A DNA stretch of 64,000 bases, taken from an uncultured Opitutia bacterium. GTDB taxonomy: Bacteria; Verrucomicrobiota; Verrucomicrobiia; Opitutales; Opitutaceae. Both the position numbers and the translations under genes were made by a program. Position 1 is the first letter of the stretch; each line of letters begins with the position of its first letter. The stretch lies in NCBI GenBank assembly GCA_903839035.1, contig CAIMAQ010000040.1, positions 1-64,000 of the forward strand, written 5' to 3'. Below are positions 1 to 8,398 of this stretch, one piece after another. The notes under the pieces were generated by a model. It ran no database searches. It saw only the letters and a program-made list of their open reading frames with translations, and was not told the DNA's origin.

Positions 1-307
1 GCACGGTGAGCTTGCCAAGTTTGGGCGAAAGGCGGCCCTGATAATAGTCGACCTTGCCCTCGACCCGGACGACTGAACCCTCGCCGGCGTTGCGGAGCAA
101 CTCGAACGCGGGGTTGTCACTGAAAACGGTGCAGCCGAACGAGCCGGTGCGGTCGCCGAGATCCACGCTGAAGAAGGGATTGCCGTTCGACGCGGTCTTG
201 GCGGCGAGCTTCCGCACGACCAGCAGGCTCGCGAACGGCTGGCTGCCGGCATGGTCGAGGGCCTTGAGTTCGCGGACGGAGGAGAGCGGCAGAGTGGCGT
301 CGGGCAT
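1..307 (-). CDS. YhaM-like 3'-5' exoribonuclease, N-terminal OB-fold part (runs off window)
   Basis: Reading leftwards from ATG at 307 gives about 102 residues beginning MPDATLPLSSVRELKALD, and the frame stays open to the window edge. Residues 20-100 look like the OB-fold nucleic-acid-binding domain of YhaM-type exoribonucleases: a FASLLVVRKLAAKTASNG segment, then DLGDRTGSFGCTVFSD, then VVRVEGKVDYYQGRLSPKL. In that family an HD phosphohydrolase domain follows and degrades RNA from the 3' end; here it would lie outside the window. The gene starts 22 nt after the metallophosphoesterase stop on the same strand, so the two probably form an operon. A stand-alone OB-fold protein is the alternative. 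Confidence 0.7.
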   Translation of the reverse strand, partial: MPDATLPLSSVRELKALDHAGSQPFASLLVVRKLAAKTASNGNPFFSVDLGDRTGSFGCTVFSDNPAFELLRNAGEGSVVRVEGKVDYYQGRLSPKLGKLTV

Positions 308-329
308 GGGAATTACGGGGCCGGGGGGT

Positions 330-992
330 TCACGGCTGGCAGTATTTCTCGCGGGCCCGGACTTGCACAATCCGTTTTTCCGGAAGAATGCACGCTGTCA
401 GGCTGCCCCCCAGCACGCAGCCGGTGTCGATGCCCAGGGACCATTTCAGGCGGGAGACGTCGGGGCGCGGGGTGTGCCCGTAGACGACAAAGGGAGGACC
501 GCTCCAGAGCTCTGACCAGTGCGGGGCGGCGGGATCCTCGGCTCGCTTGAGCGGAGTGCCATCCTTGGCGACCACCTGGATGCGGGTGACGATGCGGGCG
601 GGCTGCCGGCGCCAGGGCTGGTGGGGCAGGAAGCCGCCATGGACGAGGACGATGCCATGGGCGGCATCGTGAAAGGTCAGGGGCATGGCGCTCAGGTAGG
701 CCCAGTCCTTGTGGTTGAGCTGCTTGAGCGTCTCGTAATCGCTTTTCTTGAGATGGGTCGGGTCACCGGTTTTGCGGTAGTTGAGCAACCGCAGTTCGTG
801 GTTGCCGAGCAGGGCGAGCCGGGCGTGGGCGCGGGCCAAGGCGATGACGCGAGCGCTGTCGGGTCCGCGGTTCACCAGATCGCCGAGCAGAATCACCCGG
901 TCGTGCTTCGTGAGTTCCAGCTTCTCGAGCAGCTCCTCGAATTCCCGCGGACAGCCGTGAATGTCGCCGATGGCAATAAGGCGGCCCTTCAT
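330..992 (-). CDS. Metallophosphoesterase, PPP-type serine/threonine phosphatase-like
   Basis: A 220-residue protein with the full calcineurin-like metal-binding signature: GDIHG near residue 9, GDLVNRGPDS near 37, GNHE near 63, a VLVHGG histidine motif around 116 and YGHTP around 172. These residues bind two metal ions and hydrolyse phosphate esters. The order and spacing match small bacterial PPP-family phosphatases (PrpA/PrpB or ApaH-like), so the substrate could be phosphoprotein or a dinucleotide polyphosphate. No signal peptide, so cytoplasmic. It lies just upstream of the YhaM-like gene and is divergent from the gene at 1049. The ATG at 992 has no Shine-Dalgarno sequence. Confidence 0.88.
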   Translation of the reverse strand: MKGRLIAIGDIHGCPREFEELLEKLELTKHDRVILLGDLVNRGPDSARVIALARAHARLALLGNHELRLLNYRKTGDPTHLKKSDYETLKQLNHKDWAYLSAMPLTFHDAAHGIVLVHGGFLPHQPWRRQPARIVTRIQVVAKDGTPLKRAEDPAAPHWSELWSGPPFVVYGHTPRPDVSRLKWSLGIDTGCVLGGSLTACILPEKRIVQVRAREKYCQP

Positions 993-1048
993 GGGAGAAT
1001 GGGAATTTGGCTAGCGTTCAATTTCCGGGGGCCTAAAACTTGGGTCAC

Positions 1049-1579
1049 ATGGAACTGACCCTGCACCCCTCCGCCAAGACCTGCCGCGCCTCCGGCCGCG
1101 AATTCGCCGAGGGCGACCGCGTGGTCTCCCACCTCGTCCGCGAGGCGACCGGCGAAGTGGGCCGCCACGATGTGCTGACGAGCGAGGATGCGGCCTACCC
1201 CAAGCCCAGTTTTGTGTTCTGCAGCTGGACGGTCAGCTACAAGGCGCGTCGCGCCGACGAAAATCCGGGACGTACGCTCAAGCTCACGGCGGAGAATCTT
1301 TTTGTCACGCTCGGCGATCCGGCGGCCGAGCCGAACCCGGCGAACACCCCGCTGCTGCAATTTCTGGCCCTGTTGCTGGAGCGCAAACGCCTGCTGCGCC
1401 CGCGCGGCCTGACCCCCGATGGCGAGCGCCAGATTTACGAGCACATGCGCAGCCATCAGCTGTACGAGATCGCTGTCGGCACGCTGGATGCGGAGTTTTT
1501 TATCCGGATCCAGGGGCAGCTCGATCTGCTCGTCGGCCCGGCGAAAGCCGCCATCGAGCCCGTGGCGACCGGAGTTTGA
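1049..1579 (+). CDS. Conserved-looking hypothetical protein, 176 aa
   Basis: I do not recognise the family. The ATG at 1049 opens a 176-residue soluble protein; a TTG three codons earlier is possible. The N-terminal third contains a TCRASGREF stretch and VFCSWTVSYKAR, suggesting a small beta-rich domain that might use cysteines. The middle (LLQFLALLLERKRLLRPRG) is helical, and the C-terminus (YEIAVGTLDAEFFIRIQGQLDLLVG) is mixed. There is no signal peptide or membrane segment. The gene is divergent from the metallophosphoesterase, with 56 nt between start codons. Codon use and GC match the neighbours, which favours a real gene. Confidence 0.6.
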   Translation: MELTLHPSAKTCRASGREFAEGDRVVSHLVREATGEVGRHDVLTSEDAAYPKPSFVFCSWTVSYKARRADENPGRTLKLTAENLFVTLGDPAAEPNPANTPLLQFLALLLERKRLLRPRGLTPDGERQIYEHMRSHQLYEIAVGTLDAEFFIRIQGQLDLLVGPAKAAIEPVATGV

Positions 1580-1733
1580 GCGGGGGCGGGACATGGTTTG
1601 GGGTGGAAGACAGGGCTGGGCTTCCAGCCGGACTCGGGGAACGACTTAAACTAATGAAGGCCGGCTTTGAAACGAGCTGATACGGTCTTGTTACCTAATC
1701 GTTACCCGGATCTTCGACCGCCCCCAGGCTGGA

Positions 1734-2495
1734 TCAGCGGCGAACGGGAACACCCTGCGCGGCCAGAAAATCCTTGGCTTGGGGAATCGTGAAGGTGCCA
1801 AAGTGGAAAATGCTCGCCGCGAGGACTGCGCTGGCATGCCCGTGCTCCAGCACTTCACCCAAGTGGGCGAGGGTGCCGGCACCGCCGCTGGCGATCACCG
1901 GGACGGAAACGGCATCGCTGACCGCCCGCGTGAGCTCGAGGTCATAGCCGGCCCCCGTCCCGTCGCGGTCCATGCTGGTCAGGAGAATTTCACCTGCCCC
2001 CAGTTCGATGGCCTGGCGGGCCCAGCTGACGGCGTCGAGTTCCGTGGGATTCCGCCCGCCGTGCGTGTAGACGCGCCATGATTTACCGTCGGGCTCCCGC
2101 TTGGCGTCAATCGCGAGCACGATGCACTGGGTGCCAAAGCGCTGCGCGGCCTCGGCGATGAGAGCGGGGTTCTTGATGGCCGAGGTATTGAGCGAGACCT
2201 TGTCAGCGCCCGCCTGAAGCATGGCCTCGATGTCCGCGAGTGAGCGCAGGCCGCCGCCGACCGTGAGGGGCATGAAACATTGCTCGGCGGTCGCCGCCAC
2301 CACGCTGTGCATGATGCGGCGCTCGTCACTGGAAGCGGTGATATCGAGGAAGATCAGCTCGTCCGCCCCCTGGGCGTCGTAGGCGCGCGCGCAGGCGACG
2401 GGATCCCCGGCATCGCGCAGTTCCTGAAATTTGACGCCTTTCACCACGCGGCCCGCATTGACGTCCAGGCAGGGAATGATGCGACGGGAGAGCAT
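1734..2495 (-). CDS. hisF: Imidazole glycerol phosphate synthase subunit HisF
   Basis: A 253-residue TIM-barrel protein, full length for HisF. It forms imidazole glycerol phosphate and AICAR from PRFAR using ammonia delivered by HisH, in histidine biosynthesis. The first strand carries RRIIPCLDV with catalytic Asp11, and LAIDAK near residue 130 carries the second acidic residue. The phosphate-binding turns VGGGLRS and ASGGAG are present. HisH and other his genes are not adjacent, so the pathway genes are scattered. The start at 2495 has no Shine-Dalgarno sequence. The 154 nt between its stop and the gene at 1049-1579 hold no convincing gene or terminator. Confidence 0.97.
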   Translation of the reverse strand: MLSRRIIPCLDVNAGRVVKGVKFQELRDAGDPVACARAYDAQGADELIFLDITASSDERRIMHSVVAATAEQCFMPLTVGGGLRSLADIEAMLQAGADKVSLNTSAIKNPALIAEAAQRFGTQCIVLAIDAKREPDGKSWRVYTHGGRNPTELDAVSWARQAIELGAGEILLTSMDRDGTGAGYDLELTRAVSDAVSVPVIASGGAGTLAHLGEVLEHGHASAVLAASIFHFGTFTIPQAKDFLAAQGVPVRR

Positions 2496-2504
2496 GGGCC
2501 AAAA

Positions 2505-2587
2505 GTAGCCAGTAGTGAGTCGCGGGTAGCGAGTAGAAAAAGGCAGGGCGCCTCCATGCCCACTACCCGCAATTGGCTACTCGCTGC
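2505..2587. repeat. Inverted heptamer-array element 1
   Basis: The left arm (2505-2539) reads in exact 7-nt steps: GTAGCCA, GTAGTGA, GTCGCGG, GTAGCGA, GTAGAAA. The right arm (about 2553-2587) on the other strand reads GCAGCGA, GTAGCCA, ATTGCGG, GTAGTGG, GCATGGA, in the same 7-nt phase. The 25-nt arms at 2505-2529 and 2563-2587 pair with about six mismatches, so the element can form a long imperfect hairpin. It fills the gap between the hisF start and the stop of the upstream-facing gene. Three related elements occur at 35719, 60401 and 60973. Confidence 0.75.
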
Positions 2588-2594
2588 TTCAGTC

Positions 2595-4349
2595 TCAGAC
2601 GTGCGTGACGTCGGGCTCGAAATTTACCGCGAGGCGGTAGACGTGCCCGGGGCGCATGATGAGGGGGTGGTCGCGCACCAGATACTGCAGATAGTGGATC
2701 TTGCCGTAGTTCGTGCGGTAGGCCGGGTCGGCGCTAACCACCTCGGTCTCCTGCCAGGTGCCCTGGAAGTCATCCTTCACGACGGTGCAACGCTGGCCCT
2801 GGGGGCCAAGGGCGAGGGCGCCGTTGACGTGGTACTTCGAGTGGGGTGCGGCGATGGCGAGGACGTAGCGGAACTTGTCGAGGGTGATGGCCTGCTTGAC
2901 CGTATAGGCGAACTCGCAGCTGACCTTGCTGCCGGTGAACGTCCACTGGACCTTCACGCTGCCAAGGTTCTTCACAAACTCCTCCTTGGTGGAGATGAGC
3001 TCGGGCTGCTCGTAGCGGAAATAGAAGCTGTTCTTCAGGCCGAGACCGGTGACGCAGTTCTTGCCGTAAAAGGCCGGGATCGTGACGTGTTCGCCGAAGG
3101 TCAGCTCGGGGAGCATGACCGGCAGGTAGACATTATTCGGCCAGTCGAAGACCCCGGGACAGTGCGGGAAGGGCAGGGAGTCGCTCGTGAGCTTGCTGCC
3201 GGAGCTGATGAGCGGGACCTGCAGATGCAGGCCGCTCTCGGCGTCGCGGTAGAGGAACAAGCCCTGCTCCTTGCGGTTGCTCTTGTCGAAGATGACAAAA
3301 CGGCCCGAGGTGCGCGGTGGCTCGATCTTCGGGGTGCCAGGGGGCATGTGCACGGTTTTGGCGAGGCGGGACCACTGGCACAGGTAGCGCGCGGCGTCGA
3401 AATTCGCCATGCGCGTGGTGTGGTGCGAGTAGGCGGTGCGCTCGTCGTCGCGCAGGTCGAGGAAACCGTGCTCCTGGTCGAGGTAGGTCTCGTAGAAGAA
3501 CAGGAACAGCCGGCGGAGGATGTCGTAGTATTTCGACTTCTGGTCGTCCGCAATCCACCCGTCGCGCAGGCCCTGCAGGATAAGGCTGATGCAGTGCATC
3601 TGGCCGTAGGCGCCCGCGGCGCGGCCGAAGGCCCAGCCGAGCCCGTCGGCGCGGACCAGGTCGGGCATCATCTTGATGTATTTTTCGGCGTAGGTGCGGA
3701 GGGTCGGGAGCTTGCGGTCGCGCACGCCGCTGTTGGCGTGGAGTTGCAAAGCCGAGCGGATGAACACGAAGGTCATCACGCCGTAGAGGTTGAAATTGCC
3801 GCCGAAGCCCGTGGTGGCGTCGTCGAAGAAGCCGGCCGAGCTGGTGGCGGTGATGCGTTCGACCATCCGCTCGATCAGGCGGGAGGTCTCGTCCTTCTTG
3901 GACAAACCGAGGCTGAAGCGGGCGACGGCGCGGGCGACATTGAACGCCTGCCAGTGGTTGTCGTAGTCACTGCGGTGGAGCAGCTGCTTGTCGATGCGCT
4001 CGCGGGTTTCCTCGACGAGGCGTTCCCAGACCGGGTTGCGCTCCTTGGAGGGGCCGAAGGCGAGCAGGCCCAGCGAGGCGTACGCGAGACCGTTCTCCGC
4101 CGGCGGCTCGGTGAACATCTGCGCCGTGATGCAGCGGGCGGCGAGGTCGATCAGGTCGTAATTGCCGAGCGTGGTCTCACCGGTCGCGCGGTAAAATTCT
4201 CCGAGGGCGTAGGCGACGTGACCGGGTTCATCGGGACGCGATTGCTCGCCATTCGCGGGTAGAAGCGTGCCGTCAGCTTGGATCGAGTCGAGATTGTGGG
4301 CCAGCATTGAGCGGGCCATGTCGAGACATTGCTCGGAGAAACTGTGCAT
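2595..4349 (-). CDS. Large uncharacterised protein, 584 aa, possible alpha-toroid enzyme
   Basis: I do not recognise the family with certainty. The chosen ATG at 4349 begins MHSFSEQCLDMARSML; in-frame codons further upstream encode only a proline/serine-rich stretch and are unlikely to be translated. The N-terminal two-thirds is helical and rich in aromatics, with repeated helix pairs (DNHWQAFNVARAVARFSLG, GFGGNFNLYGVMTFVFIRS, GWAFGRAAGAYGQMHCIS), like the alpha/alpha barrels of DUF2264-type proteins and polysaccharide lyases. The C-terminal third is beta-rich. There is no signal peptide. It lies 89 nt after rho on the same strand, and its leader contains the pyrimidine-rich tract at 4376-4401. 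A carbohydrate-related function is only a guess. Confidence 0.7.
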   Translation of the reverse strand: MHSFSEQCLDMARSMLAHNLDSIQADGTLLPANGEQSRPDEPGHVAYALGEFYRATGETTLGNYDLIDLAARCITAQMFTEPPAENGLAYASLGLLAFGPSKERNPVWERLVEETRERIDKQLLHRSDYDNHWQAFNVARAVARFSLGLSKKDETSRLIERMVERITATSSAGFFDDATTGFGGNFNLYGVMTFVFIRSALQLHANSGVRDRKLPTLRTYAEKYIKMMPDLVRADGLGWAFGRAAGAYGQMHCISLILQGLRDGWIADDQKSKYYDILRRLFLFFYETYLDQEHGFLDLRDDERTAYSHHTTRMANFDAARYLCQWSRLAKTVHMPPGTPKIEPPRTSGRFVIFDKSNRKEQGLFLYRDAESGLHLQVPLISSGSKLTSDSLPFPHCPGVFDWPNNVYLPVMLPELTFGEHVTIPAFYGKNCVTGLGLKNSFYFRYEQPELISTKEEFVKNLGSVKVQWTFTGSKVSCEFAYTVKQAITLDKFRYVLAIAAPHSKYHVNGALALGPQGQRCTVVKDDFQGTWQETEVVSADPAYRTNYGKIHYLQYLVRDHPLIMRPGHVYRLAVNFEPDVTHV

Positions 4350-4375
4350 GCGGTGGTGGTTAGAGGGCGGCGGCG

Positions 4376-4401
4376 GAGAGAAGGAGAGAGAGGGAAAGGA
4401 A
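4376..4401 (-). promoter_or_regulatory. Pyrimidine-rich possible rut site downstream of rho
   Basis: On the minus (transcribed) strand this is 26 consecutive pyrimidines, mostly UC and CC dinucleotides. The rest of the leader of the following gene is C-rich and G-poor. Rho is known to load on unstructured C-rich RNA through YC contacts. The position just after the rho stop codon is suggestive of Rho-dependent control of readthrough into the 584-aa gene. Function is inference. Confidence 0.4.
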
Positions 4402-4438
4402 CCTTGCCCCGCGCAGGGCGAGGGCGGCAAGAGTGAAG

Positions 4439-5656
4439 TTAGCGGGCGATGAGCTTCAGGAACTCGGCGTTGGTCTTGGTTTTGGAAAGGCGGGCGATCA
4501 TGGTCTCGGTCGCCTCCTCGATTTTCTGCTGCACCAGGGCGCGGCGGAAGAAGTGGATGCCCTCGAGCGTCTTCGCATCGATCAGCAGCTCCTCCTTGCG
4601 GGTGCCGGAAGCGGCGATGTTGATGGCGGGCCAGAGGCGCATCTCGGCGCTCTTGCGGTCGAGCACGAGCTCCATATTGCCGGTGCCCTTGAATTCCTGG
4701 AAGATGACGTCGTCCATGCGGCTGCCGGTCTCGACGAGCACGGAGGCGATGATGGTGAGCGAGCCCGCCTCCTCGGTCTTGCGCGCGGTGGCGAAGAGCT
4801 GGCGGGGCTTCTCTAGGGCGCGAACATCGAGGCCGCCGGAGCCGGTGCGGCCGCTGTTGCGGGCCGTGTTGTGGGCGCGAGAGAGGCGGGTGATCGAGTC
4901 AACGAAAAGCACGACGTCGCGGCCCACCTCGACCAGACGCTTGGCCCGCTCGATGGCGAGATCGGCGATGCGGATGTGGTTCTCGATCTGCTCGTCATTG
5001 GACGAGGCCCAGATCTCGGCGGCGGTAACGCTGCGGCGGAAATCGGTGACCTCCTCGGGGCGCTCGTCGACGAGCAGGATCATGACGTGGCACTCGGGGT
5101 TGTTCTCGAGGACGCCGAGCGCCATGTCGCGGAGCAGGGTGGTCTTGCCGGTGCGCGGCGGCGCGACGATCAGGCCGCGGGTGCCCTTGCCGATCGGGCA
5201 GAAAAGGTCGACGGCGCGGGTAGTCATGCGGCCGTCCTTCATCTCCATCTTCAGGAACTGGTTCGGCGAGATGGTGGTGAGGGTGGGGAAATCGAAACGC
5301 GCGCGACGATCCTCGAGGGCGACGCCATCGACGGTCTCGATGAAGCGCATCTTCGGATTGGGAAAACGGCCGTCGGGCGGGAAGGCCGTGCCGCCGATCA
5401 TGGAGCCGGTGCGCAGCTTGAAACGGCGGATGAGCTCCTTGGGCACGAACGGGTCGGTGGGCCGGCGCTTGCCGCCGCGGGCGAGGTCGAGCAGCTGGCC
5501 GTTACCGCCGCGCTGGAGGTCGACGTCGAGGACGCCCTCGACGTGGATGGTTTCCACGGGCGCGGGTGCGGGAGCGGTAGTTTCAGGGCTGACGGGGGCC
5601 GCGACCGGGGTGGGCGCGGAAGTGTCCGCCGGAGCGGACGCGGTTTTCTTTTCCAT
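4439..5656 (-). CDS. rho: Transcription termination factor Rho
   Basis: A 405-residue hexameric RNA helicase that ends transcription of untranslated RNA. The chosen ATG at 5656 starts MEKKTASAPAD; an earlier in-frame Met would add only seven residues. Residues 1-35 are an Ala/Pro/Thr-rich linker. Residues about 38-90 form the OB-type primary RNA-binding domain (VEGVLDVDLQRGGNGQLLDL). Walker A APPRTGKTT lies at 165-173, followed by VDERPEEVTDF and VLFVDSITRLSRAHN. No separate helical Rho_N domain is visible before the OB fold, so the N-terminus is shorter than in E. coli. It is divergent from acs. Confidence 0.97.
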   Translation of the reverse strand: MEKKTASAPADTSAPTPVAAPVSPETTAPAPAPVETIHVEGVLDVDLQRGGNGQLLDLARGGKRRPTDPFVPKELIRRFKLRTGSMIGGTAFPPDGRFPNPKMRFIETVDGVALEDRRARFDFPTLTTISPNQFLKMEMKDGRMTTRAVDLFCPIGKGTRGLIVAPPRTGKTTLLRDMALGVLENNPECHVMILLVDERPEEVTDFRRSVTAAEIWASSNDEQIENHIRIADLAIERAKRLVEVGRDVVLFVDSITRLSRAHNTARNSGRTGSGGLDVRALEKPRQLFATARKTEEAGSLTIIASVLVETGSRMDDVIFQEFKGTGNMELVLDRKSAEMRLWPAINIAASGTRKEELLIDAKTLEGIHFFRRALVQQKIEEATETMIARLSKTKTNAEFLKLIAR

Positions 5657-5685
5657 ACGAAATGTGAGACAATGCACGCCCGCGC

Positions 5686-5714
5686 TTGACGCTTGAAACT
5701 CTGGGCGGGATAAG
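5686..5714 (+). promoter_or_regulatory. Candidate sigma70 promoter of acs
   Basis: TTGACG at 5686-5691 and GATAAG at 5709-5714 are separated by exactly 17 bp. They match the -35 box at five of six positions and the -10 box at four. They lie about 40 bp before the proposed GTG start of acs, in the gap between divergent rho and acs. Confidence 0.5.
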
Positions 5715-5754
5715 AGCCGCAGTTCGCGCCCCTAACCCCAAATCCGCCACCAAC

Positions 5755-7704
5755 GTGACAGACCAGACGATTACCTCCGTATCCCGGGAACACCGGAAGT
5801 TCAGGCCATCGGCCGAGTTCAAAGCCCAAGCCAATCTTGGGAGTGAAGCCGCCTATAAGAAGCTGTATGCGGAGTCTGTCAACTCCCCAGAAAAATTCTG
5901 GGGCCGCCAGGCGAAGGAAGAGCTCGTTTGGAGGAAGCCGTTCAAAAAAGTGCTCCAATGGAATGTGCCGCACGCTAAGTGGTTCTTGGGTGGCAAGTTG
6001 AATGTTTCTGAGAACTGTCTGGACCGTCATCTCGGCACCTACCGGGAGAACAAGGCGGCGCTGATTTTCGAGGGAGAGCCGGGCGACGTCCGGACCATCA
6101 CTTATAAACAGCTGCACTTTCATGTCTGCCGGCTGGCCCATATTTTTGAGAACATGGGCATCGGGGCCGGGGACCGTGTCGCGATTTATCTGCCGATGAT
6201 CCCCGAGGCGGTCATGGCGATGCTGGCCTGCGCTCGTGTGGGGGCCGTGCACACGGTGATTTTTGGCGGCTTCAGCGCCGAGGCGATCAAGGACCGCATC
6301 AACGACTGCAAGGCCAAGCTGGTCATCACCGCGGACGGCGGCTGGCGGCGCGGCAAGATCATCGAACTCAAGGCCGTCGTGGACAAGGCCATCGTGGGTA
6401 CGCCGACGGTGCAGTCGGTGATCGTAGTCAAGCGTTGCGGCAATCCGGTGACGATGGTCGAGGGACGTGACACGTGGTGGCGGGAAGCCTGGGAAGGCGC
6501 ACCGAACACGCACTCCGCCAAGGCCTTTGATTCCGAACATCCGCTCTTCATCCTCTACACCAGCGGCTCCACCGGCAAACCCAAGGGCGTGTTGCACACG
6601 AGTGCCGGCTACCTCCTCGGCACCAAGCTCAGTGCCCGGTATGTTTTCGATCTCAAGGAGAACGACCGCTACTTCTGCTCGGCGGACATCGGCTGGATCA
6701 CCGGTCACAGTTATGTTGTCTACGGGATGCTCGCCAACGGGGCGACCGTGTTTCTGTACGAGGGGGCGCCCAACCAGCCCGAGCCGGACCGTTTCTGGCA
6801 GATGATCGACCGCCACGGCATCACGATCCTCTACACCGCACCGACGGCCATCCGGGCGTTCATGCGCTGGGGTGACAACTATGTCCTGCGCCACCGGCTC
6901 GATTCACTGCGGCTGCTGGGCTCGGTCGGCGAGCCCATCAATCCCGAGGCGTGGATGTGGTACCACACCATGATCGGCAAGAAACGCTGTCCGATCGTGG
7001 ACACGTGGTGGCAGACTGAAACGGGCGCCATCATGATCGCGCCGCTGCCCGGCATCACCCCACTCAAGCCCGGGTCCGGCACGTGGCCGTTCTTCGGCGT
7101 GTCCGCCAAGGTGGTGGACGACAAGGGCCAGGAGGTTCCCCGCAACACCGGCGGCAAGCTCATCATCACCCAGCCCTGGCCGTCCATGTTGCGTACGCTT
7201 TGGGGCGACGACGACCGCTACCACAAGGCCTACTGGAGCGAATTTCCCGGCAATTATTTCACGGGCGACGGCGCCCGGCAGGACAAGGATGGCTACTTCT
7301 GGATCGTGGGCCGCATCGATGATGTACTCAACGTCTCCGGGCATCGCATCGGCACGGCTGAGATCGAGAGTGCGCTTGCGTCGCACCCCGCGGTCGCCGA
7401 GGCCGCCGCCGTCGGCCGGCCCGATGAACTCAAGGGTCAGGCTCTCGTGGTGTTCGTCACCCTCAAGTCGGGCCACGCGCCCAGCGATGCGCTCAAGGAG
7501 GAGCTGCGAAGCCACGTGGGCAAGGAAATCGGTTCACTGGCGAAGCCGGACCACATCCGCTTCGCCGCCGGTCTCCCCAAAACCCGCAGCGGAAAAATTA
7601 TGCGGCGCATCCTGAAGGAAATTGCAGCGGGCGGGACGGTGAAAGGTGACACGTCCACGCTCGAAGATTTCAACGTGGTCGCGACCCTGCAGCAGGAAGA
7701 ATAA
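5755..7704 (+). CDS. acs: Acetyl-CoA synthetase (AMP-forming)
   Basis: A 649-residue adenylate-forming enzyme converting acetate, ATP and CoA to acetyl-CoA through acetyl-AMP. I chose GTG at 5755 (VTDQTITSV), which gives the usual Acs length; a TTG at 5686 overlaps the likely promoter. Landmarks are [11 protein letters not shown] near residue 267 (phosphate-binding loop), [16 protein letters not shown] and [10 protein letters not shown] near 610, whose lysine is the acetylation-regulated catalytic residue in this family. The [18 protein letters not shown] segment is typical of acetyl-CoA synthetases rather than longer-chain acyl-CoA ligases. It is monocistronic as far as can be seen. The pseudopilin cassette follows 93 nt later. 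Confidence 0.95.
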   Translation: MTDQTITSVSREHRKFRPSAEFKAQANLGSEAAYKKLYAESVNSPEKFWGRQAKEELVWRKPFKKVLQWNVPHAKWFLGGKLNVSENCLDRHLGTYRENKAALIFEGEPGDVRTITYKQLHFHVCRLAHIFENMGIGAGDRVAIYLPMIPEAVMAMLACARVGAVHTVIFGGFSAEAIKDRINDCKAKLVITADGGWRRGKIIELKAVVDKAIVGTPTVQSVIVVKRCGNPVTMVEGRDTWWREAWEGAPNTHSAKAFDSEHPLFILYTSGSTGKPKGVLHTSAGYLLGTKLSARYVFDLKENDRYFCSADIGWITGHSYVVYGMLANGATVFLYEGAPNQPEPDRFWQMIDRHGITILYTAPTAIRAFMRWGDNYVLRHRLDSLRLLGSVGEPINPEAWMWYHTMIGKKRCPIVDTWWQTETGAIMIAPLPGITPLKPGSGTWPFFGVSAKVVDDKGQEVPRNTGGKLIITQPWPSMLRTLWGDDDRYHKAYWSEFPGNYFTGDGARQDKDGYFWIVGRIDDVLNVSGHRIGTAEIESALASHPAVAEAAAVGRPDELKGQALVVFVTLKSGHAPSDALKEELRSHVGKEIGSLAKPDHIRFAAGLPKTRSGKIMRRILKEIAAGGTVKGDTSTLEDFNVVATLQQEE

Positions 7705-7733
7705 ACCCGAAGGACTGGCGGACGGACCGGTTG

Positions 7734-7755
7734 GAAGTACTTATCGTGCTTCTTT
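7734..7755 (+). terminator. Weak hairpin after acs
   Basis: GAAGTAC (7734-7740), loop TTATC, GTGCTTC (7746-7752) form a 7-bp stem with one G-T pair, followed by only three T residues. It could end the acs transcript before the pseudopilin cassette but is weak. Confidence 0.3.
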
Positions 7756-7797
7756 CCGTTTGCCGGGGTGGGCCCGCTCGGGCCTCATGGTGGCGTC

Positions 7798-8397
7798 ATG
7801 CTGCACCCCCCGGCAGTCTGCCCTGGCGCCCGTTCGCATCGGCTCACGGGCGGTTTCTCGCTCGCCGAACTGCTGGTGGTCAGCGCCATCATTGCGACGC
7901 TGATTTTCATCGGCTTCGGCATCATTCAGGGAGTGCGCCAGCAGGCTGCCAGGTCCCACGCTCGAAGCGACCTGGCCGCGCTGAGTCAGGCCCTGGAGCA
8001 GTATCGCCGGCATTATGGCGATTACCCACAAACGGCGGATTCCCCGGAAAAACTTTATCAGGCCCTTGAGGGCAAGCTTGGGCCCACCGGAATTTCACTG
8101 CCCGAGCGCAACCTGCTCGCGGCGGTTCCGGTCCGTCTGCGCGCCCCGGATAGCCCAACGGCGACGGACAACGCCTTTGTGGATCCCTGGGGTAACGCCT
8201 ACCAATACGTATTCTTTACGCGCCAGGTGGGGACGGCACCGCTGCAACGCGGCTACGTGCTCTATTCCCTTGGCTCACGTCGATCCACAGATGCATTGCC
8301 CACCCGGGACCAGGTCGTGCCCGTTACTTCCGGAGACCGGGGTGGAGCTGTTTCGTCGGAGTCGTTCACGGTTCCGAATATCTACGCCGGGCAGTGA
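7798..8397 (+). CDS. Type II secretion/pilin-like pseudopilin (GspG-like), cassette gene 1
   Basis: A 199-residue prepilin-like protein. The leader MLHPPAVCPGARSHRLTGG ends in Gly and is followed by FSLAELLVVSAIIATLIFIG, so the type IV prepilin peptidase site is G19|F20 with Glu at +5. After the hydrophobic helix comes RSDLAALSQALEQYRRHYGDYP, the helix-plus-YP pattern of major pseudopilins. A later VDPWGNAYQYVF segment matches the GspG C-terminal region (DPWGNPYQY). It is predicted to be the major subunit of a pseudopilus. It is the first of seven tightly packed genes. The ATG at 7798 is preferred over upstream in-frame codons because it gives a normal leader length. Confidence 0.85.
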   Translation: MLHPPAVCPGARSHRLTGGFSLAELLVVSAIIATLIFIGFGIIQGVRQQAARSHARSDLAALSQALEQYRRHYGDYPQTADSPEKLYQALEGKLGPTGISLPERNLLAAVPVRLRAPDSPTATDNAFVDPWGNAYQYVFFTRQVGTAPLQRGYVLYSLGSRRSTDALPTRDQVVPVTSGDRGGAVSSESFTVPNIYAGQ

Positions 8398-8398
8398 A

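Noticed and set aside
2280-4262. A 660-codon plus-strand frame opposite hisF and the 584-aa protein
   Set aside because: It crosses the intergenic heptamer element and two genes, and its sequence is valine/glycine-rich antisense type with no motif.
5398-6894. A 498-codon minus-strand frame opposite rho's 5' end and acs
   Set aside because: It overlaps two genes with full catalytic motifs and has no recognisable domain.
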